From: JALYXV01 sp963733505
GTDB taxonomy: Bacteria > Actinomycetota > Acidimicrobiia > Acidimicrobiales > Palsa-688
Length of the DNA: 64,000 nucleotides
Assembly: GCA_963733505.1 (NCBI GenBank)
Contig: CAVTDW010000002.1
Location: forward strand, 94,145-158,144
Direction: 5' to 3'
Both the position numbers and the translations under genes were made by a program. The notes beneath the pieces are model-generated. The model saw only the letters and a program-made list of their open reading frames with translations. It ran no database searches and was not told the origin of the DNA. The first letter of the stretch is position 1. Every line of letters starts with the position of its first letter. Below are positions 45,913 to 53,632 of the stretch, piece after piece.

Positions 45913-46021
45913 TCCTCAGATCTGCTAAAACCGCAGGTCATCAGGGGTGGTTTTCAAGGTGACCGGTGTTGACCGGCAGTGACCGTTTAAGACCTCTGAA
46001 AACCCCTGGTTCGCTCCCCGC

Positions 46022-47117
46022 GTGCTCCCTGCACGCTCCCTGCGAGTCCAGCGGTGCAAGACGTTCGTCCGCAAGGCCGACGCCGAGCGCTGCCTCCGGG
46101 AGGTCCAAGTCGAGGTGGACCGGGGCCGCTGGCTCGACCCCCGAGGCGCCGACATGGCCCTGGCGATCTGGGCGGAGGAGTTCCTCTCCCTGGCCCGTCG
46201 ACTGTCGCCGCTGACCCAGGAGGCGTACCGCCGCGACATCGACAAATACGTCCTGCCCCGCTTCGGCGCCTACCGTATCGGCCGCCTACCCGCCGATGAG
46301 ATCGAGAACTGGCTCAACGACGAGGTGGCGTCGGGACTCGCACCCAGCTCGGTTCACCGCCACTACCGGACTTTGCGGCGGATGCTCCAAGTGGCCGTCG
46401 AGAAGGAGCGCATCCTCGCCAACCCCTGCGAACGGGTGCAGCCGCCCCGAGTACCGCAACGGGAGATGGTCTTCCTGGACTGGCCCGACGCGGTGGAGCT
46501 GGCCGAAGCGCACGGGGAGCGGTACCGGGCGTGCATCTACCTGGCGGTCGACTCGGGAATGCGCTGGAGCGAGCTGGTCGGGCTGCGACGGGCCGAGCTG
46601 GACGTGCGCACCCGCAAGGTCCGAGTCACCGAACAACTGGTCCGGCTCCAGACGGGGGAGTGGCTGCGCAAGGAGCCGAAGACCGCCTCCTCGGTCCGCT
46701 CCATCACGATCTCGGCCGTCACCGCCGAACTCGCCGGCCACCTTTGAAGCCTTCTCCAACCCCGGCGTCGACGGGCTGGTCTTCCCCAACCAGGTCGGGA
46801 ACCCGCTGATCTCCTCAAGCTGGTGGAACAACAACTTCGCCCCGGCGCTGCGCAAGACCGGCTTGTCCTGTCGGTTCCACGACCTCCGGCACACCAGCGT
46901 CGCCCTGGCTATCGCCGAGGGAGCCCACCCCAAGGCGATCCAGACCCGCATGGGGCACTCGTCCATCCGGGTCACCCTGCACCGGTACGGACACCTGTTC
47001 CCCGAGCTAGACGAGGGCCTCGCCGCATCGTTCGGGGCCCGGCTGGCCGAGGCTCGCGAGAAGCGAATCAAGTCGACTGTCGTCCACGCCACCTTCGGGG
47101 ACCACTCGACGGGGTGA
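46022..47117 (+). pseudogene. Tyrosine recombinase/integrase, frame-broken
   Basis: The two halves make a phage-type integrase. Frame one (from the GTG at 46022 to 46747) has the SAM-like core-binding domain (LSPLTQEAYRRDIDKYVLPRFG) and first catalytic Arg in GMRWSELVGLRRAEL. Frame two carries FHDLRHTSVALAIAEG (H-x-x-R) and MGHSSIRVTLHRYGHL (the catalytic Tyr in LHRYGHL). A single extra T in the CCTTTGAAG run at 46743-46745 separates them. All catalytic residues remain. The N-terminus is short compared with relatives. It is either an inactive integrase or a sequencing error. Confidence 0.85.
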
Positions 47118-47391
47118 CCGCGGGTCGGATTCAGGCGGTCGTCGCCGGCGGCCACGCAGTCGTTCAACAGCACGCCGAGCCGTCGATCTGGCTCGTTCGC
47201 CCGGCGGCAGATCGATAACCGGAGCCACGCAGATGAGGCCTTCGGTGCTTGCGCCGAGGGCGACACCGTCGGTCGGACACGCTCTTAGGCGCGCCCGTGC
47301 AGTTCGCTGTCGAGTTTGTCGTCGCTGACGCGAATCCCCAAGCTCCAATGAGTAGTTTCCCCTATAGAGGCTGCTGAGATTCCAGATCAAG

Positions 47392-47760
47392 ATGTTCCGC
47401 ATGGCCCCCTCCGATCGTCAGGAGCAAGTTCGCTGGGAACGTGTCCTTCTTGGCCTTGCGACTGCAATGCTCGTCGCCGCAGACGCCTCGGCGTACCTGA
47501 CGGCTCACCGAGGAACGGATGCGAGCGGGTGTTCAATCACTCATATCAACGTCGCCGCTCCGGTGCTACTTGGCTGCGGCGGGATTTTTCTCGTCTCAGC
47601 GTTGGCGATTATCTTCGTCGCAGGGCACCCCCACCCCGGCTCTGCTCGGAGCCGGGAGAGCCTATTTCGGATCCTCTGGGCGTTCGTCATCGTCGCCTAC
47701 GCAGTCTCGGCGCTCGCAATGTATCTTGCCGTCAGGGTCACGTTCTGCTTTGGATTTTGA
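47392..47760 (+). CDS. Small membrane protein of unknown function
   Basis: A 122-residue protein with three probable membrane segments: VLLGLATAMLVAADASAYL, VAAPVLLGCGGIFLVSALAIIFVAG and ILWAFVIVAYAVSALAMYLAV. The N-terminus (MFRMAPSDRQEQVRWER) is charged. It belongs to the integrated element and lacks any recognised motif. The 275 bases before it (47118-47391) hold no gene that I can support. Confidence 0.5.
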   Translation: MFRMAPSDRQEQVRWERVLLGLATAMLVAADASAYLTAHRGTDASGCSITHINVAAPVLLGCGGIFLVSALAIIFVAGHPHPGSARSRESLFRILWAFVIVAYAVSALAMYLAVRVTFCFGF

Positions 47761-47896
47761 GGCATGAATCGGCTTTGTCACTTGAGCGATAACGAGCGCC
47801 GACCCGTCGCTGTGTGTGCCTGGATCGATGGCGAGACGGGTGTCCGCGACCGCCCAGATCGGAGGTTCGGGCGCCTTTGTCGCGTACGCTCAAGCC

Positions 47897-48212
47897 ATGG
47901 AGGGGCGGCTCATCGCGCTGGCGCAACGTGGGAAGACCCAACCGCCGCCTCCCTGGACTATCTGGAAGCTGCTGTCTGATCCATTTCAATCCGATGACCG
48001 GCCATGGTTCGACCGTCGCAGCAGCCGCCAAGGCCCGAAGCCCAGGCCCACGGAGCCGACACCCAGAACTGATCATCGACTTCCAAATCGAACCCTGCGG
48101 CCCCGGGGCAGCTGTGACATGGACTCTGTTCGGACCCGAAGGGTGCCTAGACGATGAGGAGATCCGACGGCGCCGCTACCGTCTCAACCCAATCATAAAG
48201 GTGTGTATATAG
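47897..48212 (+). pseudogene. Remnant of a SRPBCC-like protein, decayed
   Basis: Frame one (from the ATG at 47897) starts MEGRLIALAQRGKTQPPPPWTIWKLLSDP, and another frame continues ELIIDFQIEPCGPGAAVTWTLFGPEG ... RRRRYRLN. Together these resemble the core of an actinobacterial SRPBCC/START-like protein that typically ends NALINADLRYSFGQ. Both the frame and the C-terminus are lost. It lies inside the integrated element. Confidence 0.45.
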
Positions 48213-48567
48213 TGCATGCCGCTGCTGTAATTGTCTGCGATTCTAGGATTTGGCGTAATTGGGGTGAAGATCTACCTTTATTCGAGAGACAATAAATGAT
48301 GCTCGTGCCAACTGATCAATGGGCAACTGCGCGATACGTTCGACCAGTAGCAGGAGCCCGAGCGATCGATCTGTCACTACCGGGTTCCGGCGAGGTAGCG
48401 CCCCAGGGGCCGCCAAGATGAGGCTCTATGAGTGGATGGCGGACCGGCGCCAAGGGTCCACCAGGATGAGCCAGAGTGCGATGGTGAGGCGCCCCCTTTC
48501 ACTCAGAGCCGCTTCGAGGGGCCGTCCTTCGGGCAGCGGTGGATCCGCGACGTGAGTCCGCCCTTTG
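48213..48567. other. Intergenic stretch inside the element
   Basis: About 350 bases with lower GC than the surrounding genes near the start (AATTGGGGTGAAGATCTACC region) and no convincing reading frame. The last part leads into the repeats upstream of the antitoxin gene. I see nothing else in it. Confidence 0.5.
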
Positions 48568-48600
48568 GTTGACATATGGTTGCTGTTGACATATGGTTGC
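48568..48600 (+). promoter_or_regulatory. Direct-repeat promoter/operator of the Xre/RES operon
   Basis: Two exact 16-bp repeats (GTTGACATATGGTTGC) at 48568-48583 and 48585-48600 have a 17-bp period. The first TTGACA (48569-48574) is 17 bases from TATGGT (48592-48597), giving -35 and -10 elements. The antitoxin probably binds these repeats. AGGAGG at 48606-48611 is the ribosome-binding site. Confidence 0.6.
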
Positions 48601-48616
48601 AGAACAGGAGGCAATA

Positions 48617-49063
48617 GTGTCGATGTCGTCGGCGGTAGAGGAGGATCCACGGAAGGTGGCGAGCGAACTGGTTGAGGCCAGCCGAAGTCGGCCGGGCTGG
48701 CTCGCCGCGTTCACTGGCGAGCTTGCGTCTGAGGCGCGGGCGGACCAGCTGCGATGGGTGCTGGCCATGTGGGGACTGTCGGCTTCGGAGGCGTCGCGTC
48801 TATTCGGCGTGTCACGCCAGGCCGTGTCGAAATGGCTGGTGCAGGGGGTCCCTTCCGAGCGGATCGAGGCGGTCGGTGACTTGGCGGCAGCGACCGATCT
48901 GCTGGTGCGGTACCTGAAGCCCGACCGGATCCCTGCCACGGTGCGCCGAAAGGCCAGCCACCTCGGGGATCGGTCCCTCCTCGACCTGGTCGCGACGGGC
49001 GATAGCGGCGGCGTGCTTGAGGCGTGTCGAGCCATGTTTGATTTCTCCGGCGCGCAAGCTTGA
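48617..49063 (+). CDS. Xre-family antitoxin (MbcA/ParS/Xre-type)
   Basis: A 148-residue protein with a helix-turn-helix (LSASEASRLFGVSRQAVSKWLVQGV, near residues 52-76) and a C-terminal helical antitoxin-type region containing SLLDLVATGDSGGVLEACRAMFDF. This arrangement, followed by a RES-domain gene, is the Xre-RES toxin-antitoxin layout. The antitoxin would bind the toxin and repress the operon at the 16-bp repeats. The GTG at 48617 has AGGAGG 5 bases upstream; an ATG two codons later is the alternative. Confidence 0.8.
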   Translation: MSMSSAVEEDPRKVASELVEASRSRPGWLAAFTGELASEARADQLRWVLAMWGLSASEASRLFGVSRQAVSKWLVQGVPSERIEAVGDLAAATDLLVRYLKPDRIPATVRRKASHLGDRSLLDLVATGDSGGVLEACRAMFDFSGAQA

Positions 49064-49088
49064 ACCACGCGTCGGCTTGACCCGCACG

Positions 49089-49625
49089 ATGAGGACCGAA
49101 ATGCTGCCGGACGGTCACACGTGGCTGCGGATTGCCGATCCGGGCTGGGCCGATCCACTCGACCCGACCTTCGCAGCCGCCAGCGGACAACGTTGGAATC
49201 CCCCGAACAGCTTCCCCGTCCTGTACGTGAATGAGGATGTCGTCACCGCCCGACTGAACCTGAGGAGGTTCATCGCCGGGTGGCCATTTGAGCCCGAGGA
49301 CCTGCGTGACGACACCGGCCCCTTGCTTGTTTCCGCGCGTCTTCCCCGCAGCCAGCGCGTCGCCGATGTGCATACCCCCGCCGGACTCGCGGCCGTCGGG
49401 TTGCCAGCCAGCTATCCGCTCGATGGTGCCGGCCAACTGATCGGCCACGGTGCCTGCCAGCCCGTAGGCGTGCGGGCGCATGCCTCGGGGCTGCGGGGCG
49501 TGCGTTGCCGCTCGGCACGCGCCCCAGACGGCGCCGGCCGCGAGCTGGCGTGGTTCCCGGCGACCTCTCGCAGCCATGCCCACATGGTCGGGACGGCGAT
49601 GTTCGAAGCCTGGTTCTACGGCTGA
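49089..49625 (+). CDS. RES-domain toxin (NAD+ phosphorylase-type)
   Basis: A 178-residue RES-domain protein. RES toxins deplete NAD+ and are named for conserved Arg, Glu and Ser. Here the R is in GQRWNPPNSFPVLYVNED. The helix that follows reads TARLNLRRFI, where relatives often have a glutamate, so the catalytic Glu is not obvious. The later segments GPLLVSARLP, LPASYPLDG and RGVRCRSARAPDGAGRELAWF match the fold. The ATG at 49089 starts 25 bases after the antitoxin stop. Toxicity is inferred from the family. Confidence 0.75.
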   Translation: MRTEMLPDGHTWLRIADPGWADPLDPTFAAASGQRWNPPNSFPVLYVNEDVVTARLNLRRFIAGWPFEPEDLRDDTGPLLVSARLPRSQRVADVHTPAGLAAVGLPASYPLDGAGQLIGHGACQPVGVRAHASGLRGVRCRSARAPDGAGRELAWFPATSRSHAHMVGTAMFEAWFYG

Positions 49626-49652
49626 CGTCCTTATGCTTGTGGTCTGGCCCGG

Positions 49653-50000
49653 GTGACGCTGCGTGCGAAAGGACAGGTCACGCTGCCCGTGGAGATCCGA
49701 AGGGCGGCGCAGCTCGAAGTGGGTGACGTGCTTGAGGCCGAGCTGACCGAGGAGGGCGGCGTCCTCCTTCGCCAGCAGAAGCTGGTCGACCTGTCGCAGG
49801 CGTGGTACTGGACGCCCGAGTGGCAGGCAGGGGAGCGGGAAGCCGACGCGCAGCTCGGTGTCCAAGACGGTGAGACCTTCGATGCCGGCGAGGCGTTACT
49901 GGAGGCCCTTCAGGCGTTGGTGAAACCGAACAGCTCGCCGGCTGATATCAGCGGCCCTCCGCTGCGCAGTAGACCTCTGTCGGTCGGCATAGGCAATTGA
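49653..50000 (+). CDS. AbrB/MazE-type antitoxin-like protein
   Basis: A 115-residue protein with an N-terminal AbrB/SpoVT swapped-hairpin domain (LRAKGQVTLPVEIRRAAQLEVGDVLEAELTEEGGVLL) and a C-terminal helical part YWTPEWQAGEREADAQ typical of actinobacterial antitoxins. No PIN- or RelE-type toxin follows before the element's end, so it is an orphan. The last residues (SSPADISGPPLRSRPL) may run into the element border and be unselected. The GTG start is at 49653. Confidence 0.7.
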   Translation: MTLRAKGQVTLPVEIRRAAQLEVGDVLEAELTEEGGVLLRQQKLVDLSQAWYWTPEWQAGEREADAQLGVQDGETFDAGEALLEALQALVKPNSSPADISGPPLRSRPLSVGIGN

Positions 50001-50124
50001 CCGCAACTGACCAGAACGGACCTTTTAGCCGCTCCCCGGCCGCTCCCTTCTCGCTCCCCGGTGACTGATAATATGCCCCTGACCAGGTAGTTCTTAGGGT
50101 CAGCGACGATACTGCAAAGTCCTT

Positions 50125-50148
50125 TACAGCGGTTCGATTCCGCTCGCC
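50125..50148. other. attR site, tRNA-Cys 3' fragment
   Basis: An exact 24-bp copy of the tRNA-Cys T arm and acceptor segment, preceded by ACTGCAAAG. The 5' half of a tRNA is missing, so this is not a functional tRNA. It marks the right end of the element. Confidence 0.85.
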
Positions 50149-50253
50149 ACGTCCATCCCTGAAGGTGGCGTCCGCAGATGACGAATGGCTTGTGACCCTG
50201 ACGGCGACGATCGGTCGTATTCTGTGGCGAGATAGCGACGAGGAGGGAAGCTC

Positions 50254-51909
50254 ATGGCTGGCTTGGCCCAAGCCACTGGTGCCACCGACACCCCCCTGCT
50301 GGACGTCACGATCGGGGCGGCCTTCGAACGCACCGTGGCGGCCCATCCCGACCGCGAAGCGCTCGTCGTCCCCTTTCAGGGCTTCCGCCTCACCTACCGC
50401 CAACTCGCCCAACAGGTCGACCGCATAGCCCGGGGACTGATTGGCCTCGGGCTCGACCAGGGTGACCGGGTAGGGATTTGGAGTCCCAATAATTCCGAGT
50501 GGGTCGTCGTGCAGTTTGCTGCGGCCCAGGCGGGCCTGATCTTGGTGAACATCAATCCCGCCTTCCAGACCGAGGAGTTGCGCTACACCCTGGCCCAATC
50601 CGGGTGCCGGTTGCTGGTGTCGGCCACCAACTTCAAGGCCAGTGACTACCGGGCCATGATTGCCGAGGTCAGGCCAGGGCTGCCCGATCTTCAACGCGTC
50701 GTCTTCCTTGACAGCCCTGACTGGGACGCCTTGTTGGCGGTGGGCGATGAGACGGCCCCCGGCGACCTCGAAGCCCGCAAGACGGCGCTGCGGCCCGACG
50801 ATCCCATCAACATCCAATACACCAGCGGGACGACCGGTTCGCCCAAGGGTGCCACCTTGAGCCACCGCAACATCCTCAACAACGGCTACTTCCTTGGCGA
50901 GGGATTCCGCTACACCGAGGAGGACCGGGTATGCATTCCGGTCCCCTTCTACCACTGCTTCGGGATGGTGATCGGCAACCTGGCCTGCATGACACACGGC
51001 GCCGCCATCGTCATACCGGCGCCCTCGTTCGATGCTCGGGCGACCCTACAGACCATCGAGGCCGAGCGCTGCACCAGCGTCCTCGGGGTGCCCACCATGT
51101 TCATCGCCATGCTGACCCATCCGGACTTTCCTCGCTACGACCTGACCTCGCTGCGGACGGGGATGATGGCGGGCTCACCGTGCCCGGTGGAGGTGATGAA
51201 ACAATGCGTCAACGAGATGCACATGTCCGAGGTCACCATCGGTTACGGCATGACCGAGACCTCCCCAGTGTCGACCCAGACGTCACCCGACGACCCGTTG
51301 GACAAGCGGGTCAACACAGTTGGCCGGGTCCACCCGCACGTGGAAATCAAGATCATCGACCCGGCGACGGGAACCACCGTCGCCTGCGACGAGCCCGGGG
51401 AGCTGTGCACCAAGGGCTACTCGGTAATGCTTGGATATTGGGACAACCCAGCAGCCACCGCCGAAGCCGTCGACAGTGACGGCTGGATGCACACCGGCGA
51501 TCTTGCCGTCATGGACCCCGACGGCTACGTCAGCATCGTGGGGCGCATCAAGGACATGATCATTCGGGGCGGTGAGAACGTCTACCCCCGGGAGGTCGAG
51601 GAGTTCCTCTACCTACATCCCGACATCGTGGACGTCCAGGTGATCGGCGTTCCCGACCCCAAATACGGCGAAGAGGTCGTGGCATGGGTCCGCCTGCGCT
51701 CAGGCGCCACGATGACTCGCGACGACCTCGCCGCCTTCTGCGCGGGACGTATCGCCTACTTCAAGATTCCCCGGTACGTGCACGTCACCGATGAGTTCCC
51801 GATGACCGTAACCGGCAAGATACAGAAGTACAAGATGCGAGAAGCCTCGATCCGTTTGCTCGGGCTGACTCGACAGAGCCACGACGGCGACGAACTATCT
51901 CGCCAATAG
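50254..51909 (+). CDS. AMP-binding acyl-CoA synthetase
   Basis: A 551-residue ANL-superfamily ligase. Motifs include YTSGTTGSPKGATLSHRN (P-loop), PFYHCFGMVIGN, GYGMTETSPVS, DGWMHTGDLAVMD and GRIKDMIIRGGENVYPREVEE, and the C-terminal catalytic Lys in PMTVTGKIQKYKMR. The best-known relatives activate medium-chain or branched fatty acids with CoA (FadD/AlkK type). The chain length cannot be seen. The first gene right of the element; AGGAGGG precedes the ATG at 50254. Confidence 0.88.
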   Translation: MAGLAQATGATDTPLLDVTIGAAFERTVAAHPDREALVVPFQGFRLTYRQLAQQVDRIARGLIGLGLDQGDRVGIWSPNNSEWVVVQFAAAQAGLILVNINPAFQTEELRYTLAQSGCRLLVSATNFKASDYRAMIAEVRPGLPDLQRVVFLDSPDWDALLAVGDETAPGDLEARKTALRPDDPINIQYTSGTTGSPKGATLSHRNILNNGYFLGEGFRYTEEDRVCIPVPFYHCFGMVIGNLACMTHGAAIVIPAPSFDARATLQTIEAERCTSVLGVPTMFIAMLTHPDFPRYDLTSLRTGMMAGSPCPVEVMKQCVNEMHMSEVTIGYGMTETSPVSTQTSPDDPLDKRVNTVGRVHPHVEIKIIDPATGTTVACDEPGELCTKGYSVMLGYWDNPAATAEAVDSDGWMHTGDLAVMDPDGYVSIVGRIKDMIIRGGENVYPREVEEFLYLHPDIVDVQVIGVPDPKYGEEVVAWVRLRSGATMTRDDLAAFCAGRIAYFKIPRYVHVTDEFPMTVTGKIQKYKMREASIRLLGLTRQSHDGDELSRQ

Positions 51910-52113
51910 TGAGCGATCGGAGGAAGGCACGCGGGCACATAGAGGGCCGGGATCACGGAGGCGATATCTCCGCACTCTTTGCGTCACATCTACTCAGCGT
52001 TGGGGATCGTCGCATGCCGCGGCTACCAACGGCCGTCGACTGGAGCCCGCCAGCAGGGGGCGCGACTGCCTCGCGCCGTCCTGCTGGCAGCTCAGTCAGA
52101 ACGATCAGCTGAC

Positions 52114-52533
52114 TTACGGTACGGTCGGAGTAATCCTACCGTGGGCCGTTGCCGGCAGGTACTTGGCGTTTCCTTCGAATACCGCGTTGTAACCGGTGAA
52201 TACGCCCGAGGCGATAAGCAACGGGTCGTTGGACGCTGTGGCCTGGCACGACGCCTCACCTTGTATGTCGGTGACTGCGATACAAACGGTGTTGGCGGCA
52301 CCGCCGGCATCCTGGAACTTGATGATCAGACCACGGATGGGCACGAACCCGGTGGTCGTCGCCTTCGCCCGCAAATCGGCGGAGAAGCTGACGAGATGGC
52401 CCGTCGCTCCATCCGCGGTCAGAAGGATTGGCTTGTGAACGGCTGCGCTCGCTGATGCCGGTGACATTGTCAACACCGCGCCCCCGAGCATGGCCCCGCT
52501 AGCCAGTGTGCAAGCCCAACGTTTGAATGACAA
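52114..52533 (-). CDS. Secreted Ig-like domain protein
   Basis: A 139-residue protein with a Sec signal peptide (MSFKRWACTLASGAMLGGAVL, cleavage near ASAA) and a single bacterial Ig-like beta domain (PIRGLIIKFQDAGGAANTVCIAVTDIQGEASCQA). Two cysteines may form a disulfide. The start is a TTG at 52533, supported by AAGGAGG 7 bases upstream. Function unknown. The 200 bases between it and the synthetase contain no gene that I can support. Confidence 0.65.
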   Translation of the reverse strand: MSFKRWACTLASGAMLGGAVLTMSPASASAAVHKPILLTADGATGHLVSFSADLRAKATTTGFVPIRGLIIKFQDAGGAANTVCIAVTDIQGEASCQATASNDPLLIASGVFTGYNAVFEGNAKYLPATAHGRITPTVP

Positions 52534-52756
52534 GACCCCTCCTTGTTCGTGTGGCGCTCGGACAGTCCGACGCCCTGGCCATCAGGAAGTGGCCGCCTCG
52601 CGGGACATTCCGAGACATTTCTCCCTGGTGTGTGTTGCAGTAGACCACCGCGGAGCGAAACCGTCCAAGACTCAGAATTGATACTAGAGTGGACAATTGG
52701 TAATAATCGGCATTTGACATGTCCACCATAGGTCTGAGCTATCGAAGGATCGGCGG

Positions 52757-53623
52757 ATGGAGTTGCGACACCTTCAGTACTTCGTAGTTCTGGCGGAAGA
52801 GCGAAATTTCAGTCGTGCAGCCCGCCGTCTGTGCATCGCCCAACCGTCTCTTAGCCAACAGATCCGACAACTGGAAACAGAGCTCGAAACCGAGCTCTTC
52901 GATCGGACGGTCCGCCCGATCCGGCTGACGAATGCCGGTCAGCTCCTCATGGGCGATGCCTATAGCCTCCTCCATGACGCAGAAGCGACCTCCCGTGCGG
53001 TGAAACAGGCTGGGCGGGGTCAGGTCGGTAGGCTGCGGATCGGCTACTCCTACGGCGGGCTATACGACCTGGTGTTGAGCCTGCTGAAACGAATCCGCCA
53101 CGAGTGGCCGGACCTCAACATGGTGATCCAGCAGCTCCCGCAGCGCGAACAGCTGCCAGCCCTACGCACGAATCATGTCGATGTGGTGCTCGGGCGCCTC
53201 ATCGAGGCGTTAACCCCGGACGTGGTGGTGCGTCCACTGCGGGACGAGAAGTTGATCGCGATCCTGCCCATGGGCCACGCGCTGGCGGGCTCGCCGACCG
53301 TGAAACTGGCCGAGCTGCGTGACGAGCCCTTCGTCATGTTCCCCCGGCGCCTCGAGCCGATCGTGTTCGACAACTACATCCAGGCATGTACCTGCTCCGG
53401 GTTCACACTCCGCCTCGAGCACGAGGTAGGTGACGCCCAGACCCAAGCGCTGGCGATCGCCGCTGGTTTGGGGGTAGGACTCAGCGGCGACCACCTCGCG
53501 CTGCGGTTTCCGGAACTCGTCTACCTTCAGGTCGAGCCCTCGTTCACGGTGGCGAAGATCGCCGCGCTTTGGGTCGAGAACCGGCTGCCGGAGGTCTTGG
53601 AGCCGTTTTTGCACGATCTCTGA
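52757..53623 (+). CDS. LysR-family transcriptional regulator
   Basis: A 288-residue LysR regulator. The winged helix (residues 1-60) reads ELRHLQYFVVLAEERNFSRAARRLCIAQPSLSQQIRQLE. The effector domain (residues 90-285) has VGRLRIGYSYGG and AIAAGLGVGLSG. It ends 10 bases before the convergent dioxygenase-like gene, so that gene is a plausible target. A T-N11-A type site is not certain. Confidence 0.9.
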   Translation: MELRHLQYFVVLAEERNFSRAARRLCIAQPSLSQQIRQLETELETELFDRTVRPIRLTNAGQLLMGDAYSLLHDAEATSRAVKQAGRGQVGRLRIGYSYGGLYDLVLSLLKRIRHEWPDLNMVIQQLPQREQLPALRTNHVDVVLGRLIEALTPDVVVRPLRDEKLIAILPMGHALAGSPTVKLAELRDEPFVMFPRRLEPIVFDNYIQACTCSGFTLRLEHEVGDAQTQALAIAAGLGVGLSGDHLALRFPELVYLQVEPSFTVAKIAALWVENRLPEVLEPFLHDL

Positions 53624-53632
53624 GGCGCGGAA

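Larger units (their letters stand above)
45882..50148. mobile_element. Integrated element in tRNA-Cys, about 4.3 kb
   Basis: The element runs between 24-bp direct repeats: attL inside tRNA-Cys and attR in a 3' tRNA fragment. The similarity extends further: CTGCAAAG upstream and TCCATCC downstream are conserved with some changes. The integrase lies next to the tRNA. Cargo includes a membrane protein, a decayed gene, an Xre/RES toxin-antitoxin pair and an AbrB-type antitoxin. No replication or transfer gene is present. TTGACCG-type repeats near both ends could be integrase arm sites. Confidence 0.8.

Noticed and set aside
43857..45941. Long N-terminal extension of ThiC reading through the riboswitch and tRNA
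   Set aside because: The extension is the antisense of the TPP riboswitch and tRNA-Cys. The ATG at 45653, just after the riboswitch, gives the normal ThiC length.
50101..50152. Second tRNA-like sequence
   Set aside because: Only the 3' half of tRNA-Cys is present and the acceptor stem cannot be completed, so it is an attachment-site copy.
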